Assembly (NCBI GenBank): GCA_023427985.1
Contig: JAEYZM010000026.1
Location: 76,781 to 140,780 of the forward strand
DNA length: 64,000 bases
Source: Bacteroidota bacterium
GTDB taxonomy: Bacteria; Bacteroidota; Bacteroidia; Sphingobacteriales; Sphingobacteriaceae
Reading direction: 5' to 3'
This document shows, one piece after another, positions 27,901 through 36,073 of the stretch (positions within the stretch are counted from its first letter, which is position 1; every line of letters starts with the position of its first letter). The notes under the pieces are model-generated. The model had not been told where the DNA came from. It made no database searches and saw only the letters and a list, made by a program, of their open reading frames with translations. The position numbers and the translations under genes are program-made.

Positions 27901-28714
27901 GAAAGACAATTTCCAACAGGTATTGATTAATACAGCATTCCCAACTGGATATACTACATTCGCAAATAGAGATTTTGGTTCAATCAAAGGTTTCACAGTT
28001 CAATATGATTTAAGAAGAACAAACAATATCTCAATTAATGCTGCCTATACATTACAATTTGCAATTGGTACAGGTTCAAATGCATCTTCAGCAGCCAACT
28101 TATTAGCAGCGGGTGAAGCGGAACCAATTCGTATACCATTGCCACTTGATTATGATCAAAGACATACATTAGTTACAACTATTGATTACAGATGGGGAGC
28201 TGGTTCAAATTACAACGGACCACAGTCATTGAAATTCTTATTAGAACAATTCGGAACGAACTTTATATTCAGAGCAGGTTCGGGTACTCCATATTCAAGA
28301 ATTTCACAAGACATTGTTCAGAACATTTTACAAGCAGGTGATACTCGCTTTAGAACGTTAATTGGTGAAATCAATGGTTCAAGACTACCTTGGCAGTTTA
28401 ATGTTGACTTACGTTTAGATAAGGATATCACCATCAAGCATGGTAATGCAGAAGATGGTAAAGGAAAAACTTCAAACTTAAACGTTTATTTATTAATTCA
28501 AAATTTGTTTGACGCAAGAAGAGTTGCAAGTGTATATCCTGCTACAGGATTGCCAGATGATGACGGATTTTTAGCTTCGCCACAATCTGCAGCATTGGTA
28601 TCGCAAGCTGCAAGTCAACAAGCATATTTCGACTTATATAGAATTAGAGTAAACGATCCAGGAAACTTCCGTTTACCAAGAGTTATAAGATTAGGTGCTA
28701 TTTATAATTTTTAA
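24974..28714 (+). CDS. TonB-dependent outer-membrane receptor with N-terminal carboxypeptidase-like domain
   Basis: The 1246-residue protein has a signal peptide (RKFYAFLILSIVVLSNNLMAQ) and a carboxypeptidase-regulatory-like beta domain (about residues 28-110, GKVVDSKTKEGLPFAAVVV). A plug domain follows (KLPTRNINSLVSTTAGIYQ, YIDGVKVRG, ISVITGGVPAQYGDATGGIITI), then a long barrel ending RVIRLGAIYNF. It probably imports a large substrate or acts as an outer-membrane platform using TonB energy. No SusD-like partner follows; instead an exported protein and a PorV-like barrel do. The substrate is unknown. Confidence 0.9.
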   Translation: MMRKFYAFLILSIVVLSNNLMAQQSSGELRGKVVDSKTKEGLPFAAVVVEQEGSQVAFATADFDGNYIIKPITPGKYDVRVKIIGYNERLINGVIITSGKQTYLNPDLVQSVKNLQEVTVTDYAKPLIEKDNVSTGGTLTSEEIVKLPTRNINSLVSTTAGIYQADEGGALSVKGSRSDANDVYIDGVKVRGIANLPQNAIEQISVITGGVPAQYGDATGGIITITSKGPSRKFYGGVEAVTSEFLDGYGYNLVSANVSGPLLLKKGENAETSKPVLGFFASGELETRRDQNPSYVGAYRAKSDYQEYIRNNPTQFNYNGGVISTIPTANFAGNNVLEKVKAQDNNENRNFNFNTRLDFQPSNNSIFAVGLSGTLQRLRIYNRNNMLFNSDNNAEQIRNSFRTFARYTQKFNQGTDENAGLLKNAYYTIQADFSRDYITQQDVNHKDDLFRYGHIGKYETFRGDAINLLTSTGALDTIYGSDGNIYTYSNINTVNGKVDTGFLFTPGDANPYLANHNTGLLNFIDALPANQQFDITGASAFQNASGILNGQSILGAYGGLFNSPGIVRNVYQETVRDQFRVSAIASADIKNHSIQIGLEYEQRIESRFLINPTRLWTIMRQQQNAYLRLDRSAYNALSDTVDVTGPGVRVNGDTLLFSTENEYNSATTTFARSIREKLGLNPGDFVDVDSYDPSTFSLNMFDPTNLIVNMNPSGGFYTYNGFSYDGKKQSKNVAFEDFFSDTANRPIGAFRPIYIAGFIQDKFTFKDIIFSIGVRIDRFDANQQVLKDKYSIYERRNASELASRPANIPGDAAVYVDNINSSANVRGYRVGDVFYDATGNLVTDVNALRSSSSGTLTPWLTNQAIDPVTGNPRVTASAFKDYEPQTQIMPRLGFSFPISDEANFFANYDVLTQRPRNEVTVYSNPLNYYLQSLGVQNVLIVSPDIKPEKTINYQLGFKQRIGQTSALTLTAFYRELKDNFQQVLINTAFPTGYTTFANRDFGSIKGFTVQYDLRRTNNISINAAYTLQFAIGTGSNASSAANLLAAGEAEPIRIPLPLDYDQRHTLVTTIDYRWGAGSNYNGPQSLKFLLEQFGTNFIFRAGSGTPYSRISQDIVQNILQAGDTRFRTLIGEINGSRLPWQFNVDLRLDKDITIKHGNAEDGKGKTSNLNVYLLIQNLFDARRVASVYPATGLPDDDGFLASPQSAALVSQAASQQAYFDLYRIRVNDPGNFRLPRVIRLGAIYNF

Positions 28715-28724
28715 TTGATTGGAT

Positions 28725-31700
28725 ATGAAAATAAATACTAATATAAAGAAGCTATCTATATTGTTAGGAGTAACATCTTTCCTAGCAATGGGCCTTAGCG
28801 ATGCAAATGCGCATATCTGGAAAGGTCCCGGAGGTATAGCTCCAAAACCTACGAAGCCAGTTATGCGAGTAGCGGCTGGATGCGATCCTCCAACGTCTCA
28901 GATAGATTTAGATATCAATAACGTACGTGCACGTTTAATGAATGGGGGCGATATGTGGTGGGATATTTTTGGATCAGGTAATGCACGTTATGAAGTTCCT
29001 AAAGTAGAAGCAGGTGGTAGAAGTGTAAATTCTTCATTCGCATCTGGACTTTGGTTCGGAGGAGTTGATGAAGGTGGGCAATTAAAAACAGCAGGACAAA
29101 CATATCGCCAAACGGGGATTGACTTTTGGGCAGGACCATTAGATACTGTTACAGCTGAAATCAATGCTGAAGATTGTGATATTTGGGATAAACACTTTAG
29201 TGTAACAAGAGATCAAATCAATAAAGCAATTAATGGAGATATAGATGAAGCGATTCAAAATTGGCCAGGTAATGGTGACATGTCGAAAGGTCAAGCTCAA
29301 TTCTTAGCTCCATATTTTGATGCAAACGGAGATGGATTATACTCTCCAGCAAACGGTGATTATCCTACGCTTGATCCTGCGGAATTAGGTGCAAAACCAG
29401 ATCAAATGATTTGGTGGGTTTATAACGATAAAGGAGGTACACACACTGCTTATCCAGGTGGTGAACCAATTGGCTTAGAAATACATGCCTTAGCCTTTGC
29501 ATTTAAAAGTGCTGCTGAAATTAACAGTATGACTTTCTATAAATATAGAGTATTCAATAGAGCATCGTCTCCATTGATAGACACTTATTTTGGAGTATTC
29601 ACAGATTCGGATTTAGGGAACCCTCAAGACGATTATGTGGGATGTAATATGGCAATCGTAGATCCAGACGGTCCATCAGGACCATTATTGCCAAAACCAA
29701 GAAGTTTTGGATATACATATAATGGTGACCCAACTGACGAAGATGGTGTATCTCTAGGTTATGGACCAGGTCCTCCAGTTTTCGGTATCGATTATTTTAG
29801 AGGTCCAAAAGATTCTAGCGGAAATGAACTTCCGATGACAACCTTTATGTTTTTCACAAACGCTGCAGTACCTGGAGAAAATTCCGATCCAAGAAATGCG
29901 ACTGAATTGTATCGTTATTTAAGAGGTTTGTGGGCAGATGGTAGAATATTAGCTTATGGTGAGCCAACAGGTAGAGCTGCTCCAGGCCAAGGCGATCCAT
30001 GTTTATATGCATTCCCTGGAAATACAGACCCTAATGGTCGTGCAAATTGGGTGGAAACAGCAACTCCTGGAGACAGACGTATGGTTCAGTCATCAGGTCC
30101 GTTTGTATTAGCAGCTGGTGCTGTGAATGAAGTTATCATAGGAGCGGTATGGTCAAGAGCTGCAAATGCTAGTGATAACTTAGCCTCAATTCCAACTGCA
30201 ATTATTGCTGACGATAAAGCACAGATTTTATTTGACAATAATTTCAGATTGGCGAATGGTCCAGATCCAGTACAATTGATTGCTGTGCCGGACAATAAAA
30301 AGATTACATTAATGATTAATGATTTTGAAAAAGCAGAACGTTATGACGTTAATGAGCTCGACGACCAAGATTTGATTTTACATAATTACAAATTCCAAGG
30401 GTATAAGATTTTCCAATTAAGAGATAATACTGTAGATGCGGCTCAAATCAATGATCCTTCAAAAGCAGTTGAAATATTTCAAGTTGATATTCGCGATGGT
30501 ATATCTAAAATTATCAATAGAGCATTTGATCCTACTGTCGATAATATCAATGCAACGGTAATGGTTGAAGGTGATGACAAAGGTTTGAAACACTATTTTG
30601 AATTGACAAACGATGTGTTTACAACTTCATCTGACCCTTCTTTAGTAAATGGTAAAACATATTATTTCTTATGTGTACCATACGCATATTCAGCAACATC
30701 TAATTTCACAAGATATTTGCCTAGTAGAACTGCTACAACGGTTGTTTCTGTTACACCTAACAGACAAGTAATAAATGGTTTAGTAAATGGTAAGTATACT
30801 TCACATTTACCTGTTACTAAATTTGATGGTAGAGGAAACGGAGGTAGTTTCTTAAATTTAACACCAGCTTCTGAAGCTGCAATTCTTGCTACAAATGGAG
30901 CAGCTCCTGTAGAATATGAAATAGGATTTGGTCCGGTAGAAGTGAGAGTAGTGGATCCTTCAAAAATTAAAAACAACAAACGTAATTATCGTCTAGAATT
31001 TTCAGCTGATTTAAGAACGTATACCTTGTATGATGATGATACGAATGAAGAATTAATGAAGTCAGATACAACGTATAGTCCAACAAATACATTAACTGAA
31101 AATGAACAGTTAGCCGAAAGAAGAGTGTATGAAACAAATACAAATGGAACCAAACGATTGGTTTCTAGAGAATCATTAGGCTTTTTCATTCGTGCTCAGA
31201 ATACTTACCCTGCTGTAACTTCACTCAGTGCTCAGCTTAATTATAATAATAACTTCTTAGGTGCACAGTTGGTATATGCAGATCCAACTAAGGCTTGGTT
31301 AAGTGGTATTCCTGGTTCTAGAGAGAACACAACACCGTTAGTTTCGGGTTGGATTCAGGAAGATTCAAAAGCAGATTCATTTGAAGTTTTCTCTAATATT
31401 CTTGGAGGAACATGGACTCCTTATCGTTTTGCTAGAACGAATACAAACGATAATACTTCACGTACCACTCCATTGTTAGACGCAGGTTCAAAAACACCAT
31501 CAAATTCACCAATAGATTCATTGGGTGGTTACGAAATTGTGTACACTTCAGATACTACAAAATGGTCTGAGTGTGTTGTCATCGAAACAGGCTTGCCAAA
31601 TAATGCTTTTGGAGAACCTCCAACAGTAGGCAATCAAAGAAGATTCAATGTTCGTAAGAGTGATATTGGTTACGGAATTGGAAAAGGTAAATTCCCTGGA

Positions 31701-32477
31701 TATGCAATTAACGTTGAAACAGGTCAAAGAGTAAACATATTCTTTGGTGAAGCTTCTTCATACCCTGAGGAAAATGGTGCAGATATGAAATGGAATCCGA
31801 CATCTAATACTGATTTCTTCAAACGTGGAGGTAGACATTTCGTTTATGTTACGAGAAGAAAATACGACGGTTGCCAACAAATTTGGAACTTATTAACCGT
31901 TAATGGTACTAATATTGATAATCCGCCAAATTCAGCAAAGAGACAGGTTACACAAATGGTAGATTGGGTAAACGTACCAGTATTGGCAACAGGCGCTGAA
32001 CTCTTAGCTACCGAAACCCGAGTTAAATTACGAGTTGCTAAGAATTACGGCACATTGATTACTACTAACAGCAGCAATGGTGTTCCATTCTTTAAGTTTA
32101 ATAGTAGAAACGTATTGTCAAATGCGGACAATGATCTTGGAAAGAGCAAACAAGCAGCATTGGATTTAATCAATGTTGTGCCTAATCCATACTATGCATT
32201 TTCTGCATACGAACAGGATAGAAATGACAATAGAGTTAGATTTACTAATTTACCTGCAGAAGCACAGATTACTATTTACACTACTAGTGGTATCTTAGTT
32301 CGAAGATTATCTAAATCTGATGAAGCCACACCATTTATTGAGTGGGACTTAAGAAATGCTAATAGAATTCCTATTGCGACTGGTGTATATATAATTCATG
32401 TGAATTGTCCAGGAATTGGTGAAAAGTCATTGAAATGGATGGCAGTAATGAGACCAATTGACTTTACAAACTTCTAA
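28725..32477 (+). CDS. Large exported protein with C-terminal T9SS/FlgD-like sorting domain
   Basis: From ATG 28725 the product has 1250 residues and a signal peptide ending near GLSDANAH; a TTG at 28719 is an alternative. The body is Gly/Asn/Thr-rich with no enzyme motif I recognise. A segment near residue 200 (DANGDGLYSPANGDYPTLDP) resembles a calcium-binding dockerin/EF-like loop. The last 100 residues (INVVPNPYYAFSAYEQ, ITIYTTSGILVRRLS, IATGVYIIHV) resemble a type A sorting/FlgD-like Ig domain. It sits between the TonB receptor (10 bases) and a PorV-like gene (25 bases). Confidence 0.72.
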   Translation: MKINTNIKKLSILLGVTSFLAMGLSDANAHIWKGPGGIAPKPTKPVMRVAAGCDPPTSQIDLDINNVRARLMNGGDMWWDIFGSGNARYEVPKVEAGGRSVNSSFASGLWFGGVDEGGQLKTAGQTYRQTGIDFWAGPLDTVTAEINAEDCDIWDKHFSVTRDQINKAINGDIDEAIQNWPGNGDMSKGQAQFLAPYFDANGDGLYSPANGDYPTLDPAELGAKPDQMIWWVYNDKGGTHTAYPGGEPIGLEIHALAFAFKSAAEINSMTFYKYRVFNRASSPLIDTYFGVFTDSDLGNPQDDYVGCNMAIVDPDGPSGPLLPKPRSFGYTYNGDPTDEDGVSLGYGPGPPVFGIDYFRGPKDSSGNELPMTTFMFFTNAAVPGENSDPRNATELYRYLRGLWADGRILAYGEPTGRAAPGQGDPCLYAFPGNTDPNGRANWVETATPGDRRMVQSSGPFVLAAGAVNEVIIGAVWSRAANASDNLASIPTAIIADDKAQILFDNNFRLANGPDPVQLIAVPDNKKITLMINDFEKAERYDVNELDDQDLILHNYKFQGYKIFQLRDNTVDAAQINDPSKAVEIFQVDIRDGISKIINRAFDPTVDNINATVMVEGDDKGLKHYFELTNDVFTTSSDPSLVNGKTYYFLCVPYAYSATSNFTRYLPSRTATTVVSVTPNRQVINGLVNGKYTSHLPVTKFDGRGNGGSFLNLTPASEAAILATNGAAPVEYEIGFGPVEVRVVDPSKIKNNKRNYRLEFSADLRTYTLYDDDTNEELMKSDTTYSPTNTLTENEQLAERRVYETNTNGTKRLVSRESLGFFIRAQNTYPAVTSLSAQLNYNNNFLGAQLVYADPTKAWLSGIPGSRENTTPLVSGWIQEDSKADSFEVFSNILGGTWTPYRFARTNTNDNTSRTTPLLDAGSKTPSNSPIDSLGGYEIVYTSDTTKWSECVVIETGLPNNAFGEPPTVGNQRRFNVRKSDIGYGIGKGKFPGYAINVETGQRVNIFFGEASSYPEENGADMKWNPTSNTDFFKRGGRHFVYVTRRKYDGCQQIWNLLTVNGTNIDNPPNSAKRQVTQMVDWVNVPVLATGAELLATETRVKLRVAKNYGTLITTNSSNGVPFFKFNSRNVLSNADNDLGKSKQAALDLINVVPNPYYAFSAYEQDRNDNRVRFTNLPAEAQITIYTTSGILVRRLSKSDEATPFIEWDLRNANRIPIATGVYIIHVNCPGIGEKSLKWMAVMRPIDFTNF

Positions 32478-32502
32478 TGGTAGAACTATAAAAAATTAGT
32501 AT

Positions 32503-33555
32503 ATGAAAAAATTCTATAGAATAGCATATATATCAGTTCTTGGAGCGTTATTACCTGCTGCTTTGATAGCAGGTAATGGCGAAAGAGCTGGTACTGGTGG
32601 AGCAACAGAGCTCCTAATAAATCCTTGGGCTAGAAGTAGCGGATTTGCGGGAATGAACAGCTCTTATGTTAGAGGTGTTGAAGCTATGAACCTTAACGTG
32701 GGTGGCTTGGCTTTCACTAAAAAAACCGAGGTTATATTTACAAGAACTCAATGGCTAAAAGGAACTGATGTGAACATAAATGCATTTGGTCTTGCTCAAA
32801 GAGTTGGTGGTAATGGAACTTTAGGTATCTCGATTACTTCGATGGATTTTGGAGATATTGATGTAACAACAACTGATCGTTCAGATGGAGGATTTGGTAA
32901 GTTCTCACCTCAATTAATCAATTTTGCTGTTGCATATTCAAAGGATTTCTCCAATAGTATTCATGGGGGGATTTTAGTTAGAGGTATACAACAATCAATG
33001 GCAGATTTAAGAGCACAAGGATTCTCATTAGATGCTGGTATTCAATATACATCTGGCGATAAAGATCAATTGAAATTTGGTATTGCATTAAGAAATATTG
33101 GACCAGATTTGAGAATGAGTGGCGATGGTATGATTGCTTCGTTCAATCAACCAAATGTTCCTTATGCAATTGAAGGTTATAGAAAATCTCAAGCTTATCA
33201 ATTACCTTCTTTATTGAACATGGGATTGTCATATGATTTTTATTTAGGTAAAGATGATATGCATCGACTAACTGCTTTGGGTAACTTCACTTCTAATTCA
33301 TTTTCAAACGACCAAATTGGTGGTGGAATTGAATATGGATTCAAGAAGATGTTAATGTTAAGAGCTGGTTATTTTAATGAAGAAAATATTGGCAATAAAG
33401 ATTTAACACCAACTGTTTATACTGGTTTTGCTTGTGGTGCTACATTTGAAGTACCATTGGGTTCAAAAGGTTCTACATTTGGTATTGATTATTCATATGC
33501 ACCTTCTCGTGTGTTCGATGGAACTCATAGCTTCGGTGCGAGAATAACTTTATAA
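32503..33555 (+). CDS. PorV/PorQ-family outer-membrane barrel
   Basis: The 350-residue protein has a signal peptide (KKFYRIAYISVLGALLPAALIAG) and the early PorV-type segment ATELLINPWARSSGFAGMNSSYVRGVEAMNLNVGGLA. Alternating short hydrophobic strands and turns continue to FGARITL, consistent with a 14-strand FadL/PorV barrel. PorV shuttles T9SS cargo to the attachment complex; paralogues like this are often encoded beside individual cargo genes. Here the neighbour is the 1250-residue exported protein. Confidence 0.8.
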   Translation: MKKFYRIAYISVLGALLPAALIAGNGERAGTGGATELLINPWARSSGFAGMNSSYVRGVEAMNLNVGGLAFTKKTEVIFTRTQWLKGTDVNINAFGLAQRVGGNGTLGISITSMDFGDIDVTTTDRSDGGFGKFSPQLINFAVAYSKDFSNSIHGGILVRGIQQSMADLRAQGFSLDAGIQYTSGDKDQLKFGIALRNIGPDLRMSGDGMIASFNQPNVPYAIEGYRKSQAYQLPSLLNMGLSYDFYLGKDDMHRLTALGNFTSNSFSNDQIGGGIEYGFKKMLMLRAGYFNEENIGNKDLTPTVYTGFACGATFEVPLGSKGSTFGIDYSYAPSRVFDGTHSFGARITL

Positions 33556-33584
33556 AAAATATTAATATTTTTATATTTGCTTAC

Positions 33585-33622
33585 AAAGAAGGCTGCACAA
33601 AATGCAGTCTTCTTTGCTTTTT
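33585..33622 (+). terminator. Terminator hairpin after the PorV-like gene / greA leader
   Basis: A 13-bp stem AAAGAAGGCTGCA / TGCAGTCTTCTTT (one G-T pair, 5-base loop) is followed by GC and five T residues. It lies 30 bases after the PorV-like stop and 17 bases before greA. A TATATTTG box at 33572-33579 sits directly before it, so it could also lie in the greA leader. Confidence 0.82.
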
Positions 33623-33639
33623 AAACAGAACGATCGATT

Positions 33640-34113
33640 ATGGCAGAGATTACATATTTTACACAAGAAGGTCTAGATAAATTAAAGGAAGAACTAGTGC
33701 AATTGAAAACAGTTGAGAGAGCAAAGATCTCACAACAAATTGCAGAAGCAAGAGATAAAGGAGATTTGTCTGAAAATGCAGAGTACGATGCGGCTAAGGA
33801 AGCTCAAGGACTGCTTGAATTGAAAATTGCAAAATTAGAACAAACATTGGGAAATGCGCGTGTAATTGACGAATCTAAAATCGACAACAGTAAAGTATTG
33901 GCTTTGTCAAAAGTGAAAATAAAGAATACTAAAAATGGTGCCGAGATGACGTATCAATTAGTGGCAGAGAAAGAAGCAGATTTAAAATCAGGAAAAATAT
34001 CAATCAAATCGCCAATAGCACAAGGACTATTAGGCAAATCCGTTGGAGATAAAGCAAATATTACCGTCCCTAATGGAACAATGGAATTTGAAATCATCGA
34101 AATCTCTAGATAA
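33640..34113 (+). CDS. greA: Transcription elongation factor GreA
   Basis: GreA rescues backtracked RNA polymerase by stimulating transcript cleavage. The 157 residues show the N-terminal coiled coil with the acidic tip segment ARDKGDLSENAEYDAAKEAQG. The C-terminal FKBP-like domain has ISIKSPIAQGLLGKSVGD, and the protein ends with a short strand MEFEIIEISR. HIT follows with no gap. Confidence 0.97.
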   Translation: MAEITYFTQEGLDKLKEELVQLKTVERAKISQQIAEARDKGDLSENAEYDAAKEAQGLLELKIAKLEQTLGNARVIDESKIDNSKVLALSKVKIKNTKNGAEMTYQLVAEKEADLKSGKISIKSPIAQGLLGKSVGDKANITVPNGTMEFEIIEISR

Positions 34114-34512
34114 ATGTCAAGCATATTTACGAAAATTATTAATTCCGAAATTCCAGCTTATAAAGTTGCGGAATCGGATGAGTTCCTTGCTTTTTTAGAT
34201 GTAAAACCGGTAACTAAAGGACACATCCTGTGTATACCTAAAGTTGAGGTCGATTATCTTTTTGACATGAATGACAAACATCTATCTGATTTGATTCTAT
34301 TCTCTAAAAAAGTTGCAATTGGATTGAAGAAAATTGTTCCATGTAAAAAAGTTGGTATGTCTGTAGTTGGCTTGGAAGTCCCACATGCACATGTGCATTT
34401 GATACCTATGAATGAAGTGTCAGATATGAATTTCGGGAATGAAAGATTGAAATTAAGTGATGAAGAGTTTTCTCAACTTGCATCGGAAATTTCTAGCGCT
34501 ATTTCTTTATAA
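34114..34512 (+). CDS. HIT-family nucleotide hydrolase
   Basis: This 132-residue histidine-triad protein begins SIFTKIINSEIPAYKV and has KPVTKGHILCIPK and the active-site triad HAHVHLIPM. HINT-type members hydrolyse adenosine phosphoramidates or AMP-lysine. It starts on the base after the greA stop, so the pair is co-transcribed. The 3' end overlaps the convergent ruvC by 14 bases. Confidence 0.93.
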   Translation: MSSIFTKIINSEIPAYKVAESDEFLAFLDVKPVTKGHILCIPKVEVDYLFDMNDKHLSDLILFSKKVAIGLKKIVPCKKVGMSVVGLEVPHAHVHLIPMNEVSDMNFGNERLKLSDEEFSQLASEISSAISL

Positions 34513-35083
34513 TCTTATTCGGATTCTCGTTTAAATAGGTCGACCACGACTTCGTTTTACTCTTCGATTTAGCTTTATTACTTGTGCTTTTTGTAAGACT
34601 TGTATTTGAGTTTTGAATAAAGTGACATACTGCTGCTGCTAAACCATCAGTTGCATCCAAATGAGTAGGATGGCCTTCAAACTTTAACATGCTCTGCAAC
34701 ATAGATGAAACTTGTTCTTTTGAAGCATTCCCATTACCAGTAATCGATTGTTTGATTTTTTTAGGGGAATACTCATTAACAGGAATTGATCGATATAATG
34801 CCGCCGCAATACATACTCCTTGTGCTCTTCCTAATTTCAACATTGACTGTACATTCTTTCCGTAAAATGGCGCTTCAATTGCTAAAATATCTGGGTTGTA
34901 TTTGTCTATCAATTCCAATACCGATTCAAATATTTTTTTAAGTTTTAATGGATGGTCATCAAGTTTTGACAAATGAATTACTCCCATCTCAATTAAATCT
35001 ATTTTTTTAGTACTGCTTTTGATGATACCAAATCCAGTGATTGATGTACCAGGGTCAACACCTAAAATAATTTGCTCTTTCAC
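34499..35083 (-). CDS. ruvC: Holliday junction resolvase RuvC
   Basis: RuvC cuts four-way DNA junctions during recombination. The 194-residue product shows the acidic active-site residues in order: Asp10 in LGVDPGTSITGFG, Glu in LAIEAPFYGKN, and the Asp pair in HLDATDGLAAAVCH. The segment GNGNASKEQVSSML is typical. A Lys/Ser/Thr-rich extension of about 35 residues (SLTKSTSNKAKSKSKTKS) follows the catalytic domain and looks disordered. Confidence 0.95.
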   Translation of the reverse strand: MKEQIILGVDPGTSITGFGIIKSSTKKIDLIEMGVIHLSKLDDHPLKLKKIFESVLELIDKYNPDILAIEAPFYGKNVQSMLKLGRAQGVCIAAALYRSIPVNEYSPKKIKQSITGNGNASKEQVSSMLQSMLKFEGHPTHLDATDGLAAAVCHFIQNSNTSLTKSTSNKAKSKSKTKSWSTYLNENPNKIIKK

Positions 35084-35119
35084 ATTCTTTTAATTTAATG
35101 ATATATTGCAACAGAATTT

Positions 35120-36073
35120 ATGCAAAGATACAAGAAGCATTTTGTAATCATATTAAAACTCATTCTTCTAATTCTTATTATTAGATATTTAGTTATCGTA
35201 CTATTTAATCAAAATTCAATTCATGATTTTCAAAAACTCTTAAAAATTATAAATCAAAATGGTCTTGATTATAGATTTGCACTTATTATTGTTTTGTTTG
35301 GAATGAATCATTTCCTTGAAGCCATAAAATGGAAATACGCAACCAGAAAGATTCAAAAAATCACATGGAAGAATTCTTTCCATGCGGTGTTTTCTGGAAT
35401 TGCAATTGGAAGTATCACACCAAATCATATCGGCGATTATGGAGGTAAAATATTGAAGTTAGAACCTAACAATAGAGCCAAAGGTGTTGCAGTGAATTTT
35501 GTAATTAGTAGTGCTCAACTTCTTACTACTTTATTTTTTGGATCATTAGCACTTTTTTTCGTAATCGAGACCTATTACCCCAAACTTCCCAATGTGACAT
35601 TGTTTAAATACATCTTTATTCCCATATTCTTACTTGCTGCAATTAGCTTGTATTTCTCCATCAAACATTTATCGAAAATAATTCATAGAATCCCAGTACT
35701 TAAAAAAATAAGTAATTATGTCGATGTGTTAGCATATTATAAACCATCTGAATTATTACTAATATTTTTGCTTTCTTGTACTAAGTATCTTGCATTTACT
35801 TTTCAGTATATTCTTGCTGTAAAATATGTAAAACCTGAACTTTCTTCATTTGAAATTGGGGCTAGTTCTGCTTTGATTTTTCTAACACAAACCATTGTGC
35901 CAAGTTTTGCCTTCACTGAATTGTTTGTAAGAGGTTCTATTGCAGCATATTTTTTTAGTTTTATAAGCAACGATTTACTAATCATCGTACTGGTTACATT
36001 TAGTATTTGGATTCTAAATGTCATAATACCTGCTATAATTGGTTCAGTATTAATTTTAAAATCGAAATTTTAG
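35120..36073 (+). CDS. Flippase-like (lysylphosphatidylglycerol synthase TM domain) membrane protein
   Basis: The 317-residue protein has about eight hydrophobic helices and the family segments FHAVFSGIAIGSITPNHIGDYGGKILKLEPNNRAKGV and TQTIVPSFAFTELFVRGSIA. Such proteins, the membrane domain of MprF and relatives, move lipids or lipid-linked precursors across the inner membrane. The downstream glycosyltransferase starts within its stop codon (TAGTG), which suggests coupled expression and a glycolipid role. Confidence 0.78.
   Translation: MQRYKKHFVIILKLILLILIIRYLVIVLFNQNSIHDFQKLLKIINQNGLDYRFALIIVLFGMNHFLEAIKWKYATRKIQKITWKNSFHAVFSGIAIGSITPNHIGDYGGKILKLEPNNRAKGVAVNFVISSAQLLTTLFFGSLALFFVIETYYPKLPNVTLFKYIFIPIFLLAAISLYFSIKHLSKIIHRIPVLKKISNYVDVLAYYKPSELLLIFLLSCTKYLAFTFQYILAVKYVKPELSSFEIGASSALIFLTQTIVPSFAFTELFVRGSIAAYFFSFISNDLLIIVLVTFSIWILNVIIPAIIGSVLILKSKF

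Noticed and set aside
24974..32477. SusC/SusD polysaccharide utilisation pair
   Set aside because: The gene after the TonB receptor has no lipoprotein signal or SusD-type helical sequence, and no glycoside hydrolase is nearby.
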